Positions 1 through 4,326 of a DNA stretch of 7,050 nucleotides are shown piece by piece. The translations under genes and the position numbers were made by a program. The DNA comes from Spartobacteria bacterium UBA6821 (lineage in GTDB: Bacteria; Verrucomicrobiota; Verrucomicrobiia; Chthoniobacterales; UBA6821): positions 1,692-8,741 of the forward strand of contig DKEN01000061.1 of assembly GCA_002452515.1 (NCBI GenBank). Reading direction: 5' to 3'. Below the pieces are notes generated by a model. The model did no database searches. It worked only from the letters and a program-made list of their open reading frames with translations, and was not told the DNA's origin. Position 1 is the first letter of the stretch. Each line of letters begins with the position of its first letter.

Positions 1-2388
1 CTCATCGTCCATAGCAGTGGTGATATGCATAGTATCTACATGGGGCCTGCCTGGTATCGGAAAAAGTTCCGACTCCCGGAATCTGCCAAGGAGGGGAAGG
101 TTTTTCTGGAATTTGACGGGCTCCGTCAGGCTGGAGACTTCTACATCAACGGGAAGGCGGTTGGGATCCATGAAGATGGTGTGAGTGCCTGCGGACTCGA
201 TATCACTCCCTTTGTCACCTTTGGGAACACGGATAATGTCGTGGCAGTCCGTGTGGACAACAGCAACGACTACAAGGAGCGAGCCACAGAAACCAGCTAC
301 GAGTGGAACTCATCTGCCTTTAATCCCTGCTACGGTGGGTTGAACGGCAATGTCTGCCTGCATCTTACCGGTAAAACTTATCAAACCCTTCCCCTCTACA
401 GAAACCTGGAAACCAGCGGTATCTATGTCCATGCCTCGAACTTTAATATCGCCGCTGGCACCTGCAGTCTGACCGTCGACTCGCAGGTTCGGAATGAGGG
501 AGAGCAGCAGGTGATCACTCTCGGTGTCGATGTTGTCGATGCCTCTGGGAAAAAGATCGCGTCGTTTGAAGCCGAGCCTTCGGACATGGTGCAGGGGCAG
601 ACTGACATCATCACGGCACAGGGTAATCTTGCCGGAGTTCACTGGTGGGATGTGAGGGATCCTTATCTTTATGATGTGTACACCACGCTGACTGTGGATG
701 GGAAAGTGGTCGATGTCTGCCGCACCCAAACCGGTTTCCGAAAGGCTGAGTTCCGTGGTGGTGTCGGGAAGGGAGGGTTCTACCTCAATGACCGTTTTGT
801 CTACCTCAAGGGCTACGCTCAGCGGGCCTCGGACGACTGGGCCGGATTGGGACAGGCCTATCCTGACTGGATGCATGATTTCAACGCGGCGCTGATCCGT
901 GAGAGCAACGCCAACTACCTTCGCTGGATGCATGTCGCTCCCCATCGTGCGGATGAGGAGGCTCTCGACCGCTATGGAATCGTCAATTCCTGTCCTGCTG
1001 GAGACAAGGAAAAGGATGCCGACGGACGGCAGTGGGATCAGCGCGTGGAACTCATGCGCGACACCATCATCGCCCTGAGAAATCATCCCTCCATTTTCTT
1101 CTGGGAGGCTGGAAACAACGGGATTTCCGCTGACCACATGCGCCAGATGGTGGAACTTCGAAAGACATGGGATCCCGATGGCGGTCGCGTCATGGGGTGC
1201 CGGGATATCAAGGACGATGCAGCCGCCAAGAGTACCGAATACTTTGGAATCATGATCGGGCAGGACGATGGAAAGGATAAGCGAAAAACGCCTCAGGATA
1301 TTTTCCGAAGCTACAGCGAGGAGCGGCGCGATCTTGCGCCGTACCTAGAGACGGAGGATTTCCGAGAGGAGGCGGCTCGCCGGTTCTGGGATGACTACAG
1401 CGCGCCTCATTTTGGATTCAAGCCGGGGCCCAACGATACCTATGGGCTGAATTCTGAAACATTCTGCGTTGGAACCCCAGGGATCAACGGCAGGTATGCC
1501 AGCGATGGGGCAATCAAGCGGTACTTTGATTACTACAGGAACAGGATCAGCAACACCGATCCAGCTCATGCCAAATGGGCTGCCTACGCCTCGATCTACT
1601 GGTCCGATTCCAATGCCGATGGTCGCCAGGATAGCAGCGAAGTCTGCCGTGTGAGCGGCAAGGTCGATTCTGTGCGTCTCCCCAAACAGGCGTTCTACGC
1701 CTACAAGGTCATGCAGGCCGAGTCACCCGATATCCATATTATCGGTCACTGGAACTATGCCACCGGTGTCACCAAAACCATGTATGTGGTCTGCAATTGC
1801 GATTCGGTGGAACTGTTCGTGAATAACCAATCCAAAGGTAAGATTGATCATCCCACCGATGGGTATCTCTTTCCGTTCCCTTCGATCGCTTGGGAGCCGG
1901 GTAAGATCAGCGCTGTCGGATATCGGAACGGAAAGAAAGTTTGCGAGACCGCGATCGAGACAGCAGGAGCTCCGAAAAAGATACGCCTCACACCCATCAT
2001 TGGGCCTAAGGGACTGCAGGCCGACGGATCGGATGTTGCGCTTCTCGATGTCGAAGTGCTGGATGCTCAAGGGAGGCGGTGTCCCTTGGATGAAGACCGC
2101 ATCGACTTCAAGGTAGAAGGCCCTTGTGTCTGGCGCGGAGGAGTCAATAGTGGAATCCCTGGTTCGATCAACCAACTCTATCTGAACACGGAATGCGGTA
2201 TCAACCGGGTCTCCCTGCGCTCCACACTCACACCGGGAGCGATCAAGGTCACCGCGACGCGTAACGGTTTGGATCCAGCAACGGTGGAACTGACATCGCT
2301 TCCCGTGGAGAACACGAATGGTCTGATCAAGGAAATGCCTCAGTCATGGCCCGCTCCGACACCTTCCAAGTCTCTCGGGATGAATTAA
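1..2388 (+). CDS. Glycoside hydrolase family 2 protein (beta-galactosidase-like), 5' partial
   Basis: The frame is open from base 1. The first ATG (base 25) already sits inside the sugar-binding domain (GPAWYRKKFRLP), so the true start lies outside the window. Residues are counted from that ATG. Domains in order: GH2 jelly-roll at about 1-115 (FDGLRQAGDFYINGKAVG), Ig-like domain at about 135-240, TIM barrel at about 250-560 (FYLNDRFVYLKG at 252-263), a DUF4982-like module at about 566-650 (VELFVNN at 595-601), and a C-terminal Ig-like domain at about 653-770 (ADGSDVALLDVEVLDAQGRR). The barrel has LETEDF at 441-446, where E444 fits the GH2 nucleophile. The usual acid/base site reads WEAGNN (360-365), with Asn in place of Glu. 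GH2 enzymes hydrolyse terminal beta-glycosides. The substrate cannot be read here, and galactoside or glucuronide are both possible. Export cannot be judged without the N-terminus. The stop overlaps that of the convergent oxidoreductase. Confidence 0.93.
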   Translation, partial: LIVHSSGDMHSIYMGPAWYRKKFRLPESAKEGKVFLEFDGLRQAGDFYINGKAVGIHEDGVSACGLDITPFVTFGNTDNVVAVRVDNSNDYKERATETSYEWNSSAFNPCYGGLNGNVCLHLTGKTYQTLPLYRNLETSGIYVHASNFNIAAGTCSLTVDSQVRNEGEQQVITLGVDVVDASGKKIASFEAEPSDMVQGQTDIITAQGNLAGVHWWDVRDPYLYDVYTTLTVDGKVVDVCRTQTGFRKAEFRGGVGKGGFYLNDRFVYLKGYAQRASDDWAGLGQAYPDWMHDFNAALIRESNANYLRWMHVAPHRADEEALDRYGIVNSCPAGDKEKDADGRQWDQRVELMRDTIIALRNHPSIFFWEAGNNGISADHMRQMVELRKTWDPDGGRVMGCRDIKDDAAAKSTEYFGIMIGQDDGKDKRKTPQDIFRSYSEERRDLAPYLETEDFREEAARRFWDDYSAPHFGFKPGPNDTYGLNSETFCVGTPGINGRYASDGAIKRYFDYYRNRISNTDPAHAKWAAYASIYWSDSNADGRQDSSEVCRVSGKVDSVRLPKQAFYAYKVMQAESPDIHIIGHWNYATGVTKTMYVVCNCDSVELFVNNQSKGKIDHPTDGYLFPFPSIAWEPGKISAVGYRNGKKVCETAIETAGAPKKIRLTPIIGPKGLQADGSDVALLDVEVLDAQGRRCPLDEDRIDFKVEGPCVWRGGVNSGIPGSINQLYLNTECGINRVSLRSTLTPGAIKVTATRNGLDPATVELTSLPVENTNGLIKEMPQSWPAPTPSKSLGMN

Positions 2389-3593
2389 GTTAATCCCGGC
2401 AGCGGGGTTGTTGAATCAAGAGGTAAGGAGATGGGTGCTGGATTGCCAATGGCCCAGGAGCATCCCTGTGCTGAAAACAGGCGTCCGTTGGAAAGGCTCT
2501 CGAGCACGGCTTCTCGCAGACCGGTAACATCGAACCCGGCTTCCTCTCCCTGCCGATATTCACGGATGAATTCCATGGGAATGTCATGAATACCCCCCGA
2601 GGAAAGCAGGATGGCGTTGGTTGTTTCCACATATCCCCGTGTATCGCGAAGCGTGGAAGGAAAGCGGGCTCTCTCACCGCTGAGAACCTTCAGGAACTCC
2701 GTGTAATTGATGTCCAGAAGTTGCTGTGTGCTCTCCTCACGATCCAAGGAGACTCCCACCGAGCTTTCGAGCCTAGCTCCATCCTCCGAGAGAGTAGCCG
2801 AGCCGAGCGTTCCTTTCACCTGGATTGAGAAGGGAAATTTATTTTCCGTCGCGTGGGTCACCGCGAGGCTGAAAGCGATGTCAGAAGGGAAGCGCCCTTT
2901 GAGGCAGGCGGTGTCGTAGCTCTCAATGCGGCGGGCACGATAGAGTTCTCCCGTCACCTCGGAGGGAACGGAGAAGGTGTCATGGGTCTCTCCGGCACAA
3001 TACATGATGGTGTGGATCACATGGGCCAGCGCATTTGTTGCAGGTCCATCGAAGATCGGGGCCCCGTCAATCGACATCTTCCCGGCCCAGCGGGCGCGTC
3101 CATAGTAACCGTCGAGTCGGGGCCAGCATCCTGCCGCACGAATCGAAAGGATCTTGCCCAGGAGGCCTTCACTGATCAGGCGTTTGAGGGCCTGAGTGGA
3201 GGCTGCACCGATCATCTGGAAGCCGACGTTCACGGTGTTCCGTGGATCTGCGGCGATCAGTTCTTCCAGTTGGCCGAGGAGTGGAACAGGAGGCTTCTCA
3301 AGATTCACAAACAGACCACGCGCCAGACATGCCTTGGTCATCTCAAGATGAAAGGGGATTGGCGTGGCGATGACCACGGCATCGAGTGTTTCCTGGTCGA
3401 GCATCTCTCGATAATCAGCGTGCCAGTGGATTCCCTTGCTTCGGAATTCGGCGATCTTATCCTCACCGATCGTCGGATCGGCAACAGCGACGAGTTTCGC
3501 AAGTCCGGCCTCTGCGTGGGTTTCAATGGCGGCACGGTGATAGGCTCCAATACCCCCGGTTCCGATCAGGCCGAAGTTTACAATTTTTGTCAT
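2385..3593 (-). CDS. Gfo/Idh/MocA family NAD(P)-dependent oxidoreductase
   Basis: The protein has 402 residues from the chosen start, a usual length for this family. The N-terminal Rossmann fold shows GLIGTGGIG (8-16), with the dinucleotide-binding GxGxxG at 11-16. An acidic residue ends the second strand (VAVADP, D39), which favours NAD over NADP. The family motif EKP is at 99-101; K100 is the expected catalytic lysine. VGFQ follows at 123-126. In the C-terminal substrate domain, FDGPATNALAH (181-191) supplies the D...H pair. Such enzymes oxidise, reduce or epimerise sugars and cyclitols in the cytoplasm; the substrate is not readable. The ATG at 3593 was chosen because it starts just before the Rossmann strand. 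The frame runs open to an ATG at 3692, but those 33 extra residues (VNSSSVLTSCFSARQS) look non-coding and cover an inverted repeat. Neither start has a clear Shine-Dalgarno. The stop interlocks with the convergent GH2 stop. Confidence 0.93.
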   Translation of the reverse strand: MTKIVNFGLIGTGGIGAYHRAAIETHAEAGLAKLVAVADPTIGEDKIAEFRSKGIHWHADYREMLDQETLDAVVIATPIPFHLEMTKACLARGLFVNLEKPPVPLLGQLEELIAADPRNTVNVGFQMIGAASTQALKRLISEGLLGKILSIRAAGCWPRLDGYYGRARWAGKMSIDGAPIFDGPATNALAHVIHTIMYCAGETHDTFSVPSEVTGELYRARRIESYDTACLKGRFPSDIAFSLAVTHATENKFPFSIQVKGTLGSATLSEDGARLESSVGVSLDREESTQQLLDINYTEFLKVLSGERARFPSTLRDTRGYVETTNAILLSSGGIHDIPMEFIREYRQGEEAGFDVTGLREAVLESLSNGRLFSAQGCSWAIGNPAPISLPLDSTTPLPGLT

Positions 3594-3658
3594 TCTTGGG
3601 GAGAATACTCTCTGGTTAAGGGGTGACTGGCGGGCAGAAAAGCAAGATGTTAAGACGG

Positions 3659-3682
3659 ATGAGGAATTTACTCCATCCTCAT
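3659..3682. repeat. 7-bp inverted repeat upstream of the oxidoreductase gene
   Basis: The arms ATGAGGA (3659-3665) and TCCTCAT (3676-3682) are perfect reverse complements around a 10-base spacer. They lie 66-89 bases upstream of the preferred oxidoreductase ATG. The repeat could be an operator or a 5'-leader hairpin. A repeat this short may also arise by chance, so no function is assigned. Confidence 0.4.
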
Positions 3683-3909
3683 TTCTGATCATCCTATGAC
3701 GCGATTTTTCAACAGGAGTGTACCTTTCTACTCGCTTGGGAGCAGCGAAAGACTTTAACCCAAAAATTGCAGTAGAAATTAGCCTCCTGAGCCTGGCTAG
3801 AGGATCAGCATTTCCAAGGGCAGAGATGCCCGAAGAATTAGAATGGTTTAAGTTGAGTTATCGCCACAAGGTGCAGGAGAAGAATAACAGCAATCTCACG
3901 CGGAAAACC

Positions 3910-3925
3910 GAGCGATGGGAATCGC
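3910..3925. repeat. Direct repeat copy 1, GAGCGATGGGAATCGC
   Basis: A second copy at 3988-4002 differs only by the loss of one G in the loop. Each copy is itself a hairpin (GCGAT/ATCGC). Duplication of a small palindrome within 80 bases is typical of REP-like elements or of repeated hairpins in a structured RNA. Confidence 0.6.
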
Positions 3926-3987
3926 GGTTTGGCCTGCTGCAAGCAGCCTGCAAGGCGAACCAAATACCCGGGAGGGTGTGCGGAAGA

Positions 3988-4002
3988 GAGCGATGGAATC
4001 GC
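3988..4002. repeat. Direct repeat copy 2, GAGCGATGGAATCGC
   Basis: This copy matches 3910-3925 except for one missing G in the loop. The hairpin extends to 6 bp (AGCGAT/ATCGCT, 3989-3994/3998-4003), and TGCCCGAAG follows it at 4003-4011. Confidence 0.6.
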
Positions 4003-4248
4003 TGCCCGAAGGGTGCCACGGCTTCCCGGGTGGGAAGTGGCATCAAACCATCGGGAGATGGCGAGGCAAACGCGGAGATCGCAGAGGATTTTCAAAAAAG
4101 ATAATCCTGTCTAAAATTTCCCGCAACTGTTTCTAGGATTACCTCTCTTTCTCACTTCAGTCCTTTCAGCAACTTGGAGAGTGAGTTTTCTCTTTTTCCG
4201 TAATTCTATTGCTATCGCTGGTTTAGTGGTAGTTACTCGCTTAGGGCC

Positions 4249-4291
4249 GTTAGCTGGTGGGCACAGAATGGAATCCAGAGCTAACATTTTT
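4249..4291 (+). terminator. Terminator-like stem-loop upstream of the NHL gene
   Basis: GTTAGCT (4249-4255) and AGCTAAC (4279-4285) form a perfect 7-bp stem. GG (4256-4257) and CC (4275-4276) can add two pairs. The tract ATTTTT follows at 4286-4291. The stem is AT-containing and the loop is large, so it is a weak intrinsic terminator at best. It sits 36 bases before the NHL start codon. It could end a transcript from the palindromic block, attenuate the NHL gene, or simply be a leader hairpin. Confidence 0.35.
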
Positions 4292-4326
4292 ACAATTAAT
4301 AAATTTTCTCCGCCCTTTTATATTCT

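Larger units (their letters stand above)
3725..4061. repeat. Palindrome-rich block: candidate repeat cluster or structured RNA
   Basis: Inverted repeats read directly from the sequence, arms given: 3725-3732/3771-3778 (8 bp, with TTGGG/CCCAA nested at 3736-3740/3759-3763); 3818-3822/3827-3831 (loop GAGA); 3905-3909+3912-3916/3921-3930 (10 bp with a 2-base bulge, loop GGGA); 3926-3934/3954-3961 enclosing GCTGC/GCAGC; 3989-3994/3998-4003; 4014-4018+4022-4027/4032-4042 (11 bp with a 3-base bulge); 4048-4052/4057-4061 (loop GGGA). ACCCGGGA (3966-3973) and TCCCGGGT (4024-4031) could also pair over a longer distance. Three loops fit the GNRA pattern. A direct repeat and a repeated TGCCCGAAG (3827-3835, 4003-4011) link the modules. 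The downstream edge (about 4061-4088) resembles the ACGCRGAGATCGCAGAGG-type dispersed repeats I recall from many genomes. Either a REP/MITE-like cluster or a non-coding RNA is possible. Strand is unknown. Confidence 0.5.
3594..4326. other. 733-bp intergenic region without a supportable gene
   Basis: This gap separates the divergent starts of the oxidoreductase (left, minus strand) and the NHL protein (right, plus strand), so it should hold both promoters. I found no convincing -35/-10 pair on either strand. TTTACA at 4289-4294 and TATATT at 4319-4324 are about 24 bases apart, and the latter is too close to the ATG at 4327. The longest open frame (GTG at 3718 to 4104) has no domain, is basic and irregular in composition, and runs through several palindromes. 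The middle part (3725-4061) is rich in inverted repeats. The last 70 bases hold a terminator-like stem-loop. Confidence 0.7.

Noticed and set aside
310..1137. 275-codon minus-strand open frame inside the GH2 gene
   Set aside because: It lies wholly antisense to a well-supported GH2 coding frame and matches no family I recognise.
2853..3626. 257-codon plus-strand open frame opposite the oxidoreductase
   Set aside because: It is a shadow of the Gfo/Idh/MocA gene, whose motifs are clear on the minus strand.
3594..3692. 33-residue N-terminal extension of the oxidoreductase from the ATG at 3692
   Set aside because: The Rossmann strand begins right after the ATG at 3593. The extension has no family match and covers an inverted repeat.
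3725..4061. CRISPR array in the palindromic block
   Set aside because: There are only two copies of a 15-base unit, with no regular spacers and no cas genes.
3725..4061. Known large RNAs (RNase P RNA, tmRNA, group II intron domain V)
   Set aside because: I looked for their conserved core sequences and found none.
3838..4095. 85-codon minus-strand open frame in the same interval
   Set aside because: It starts in the dispersed-repeat-like edge (ILCDLR), shows no domain, and is most simply a by-product of the palindromic sequence.
3718..4104. 128-codon open frame (GTG start) in the intergenic region
   Set aside because: It has no recognisable domain, the composition is irregular and basic, AGGA abuts the start codon with no spacing, and the frame runs through at least six palindromes. 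Peptides such as NAEIAE are typical of translated repeats.
4214..4285. tRNA-like stretch (TGGTTTAGTGGTAG) before the NHL gene
   Set aside because: It resembles a D-arm, but there is no matching anticodon stem, no TTCGAAT-type T-loop and no acceptor pairing.
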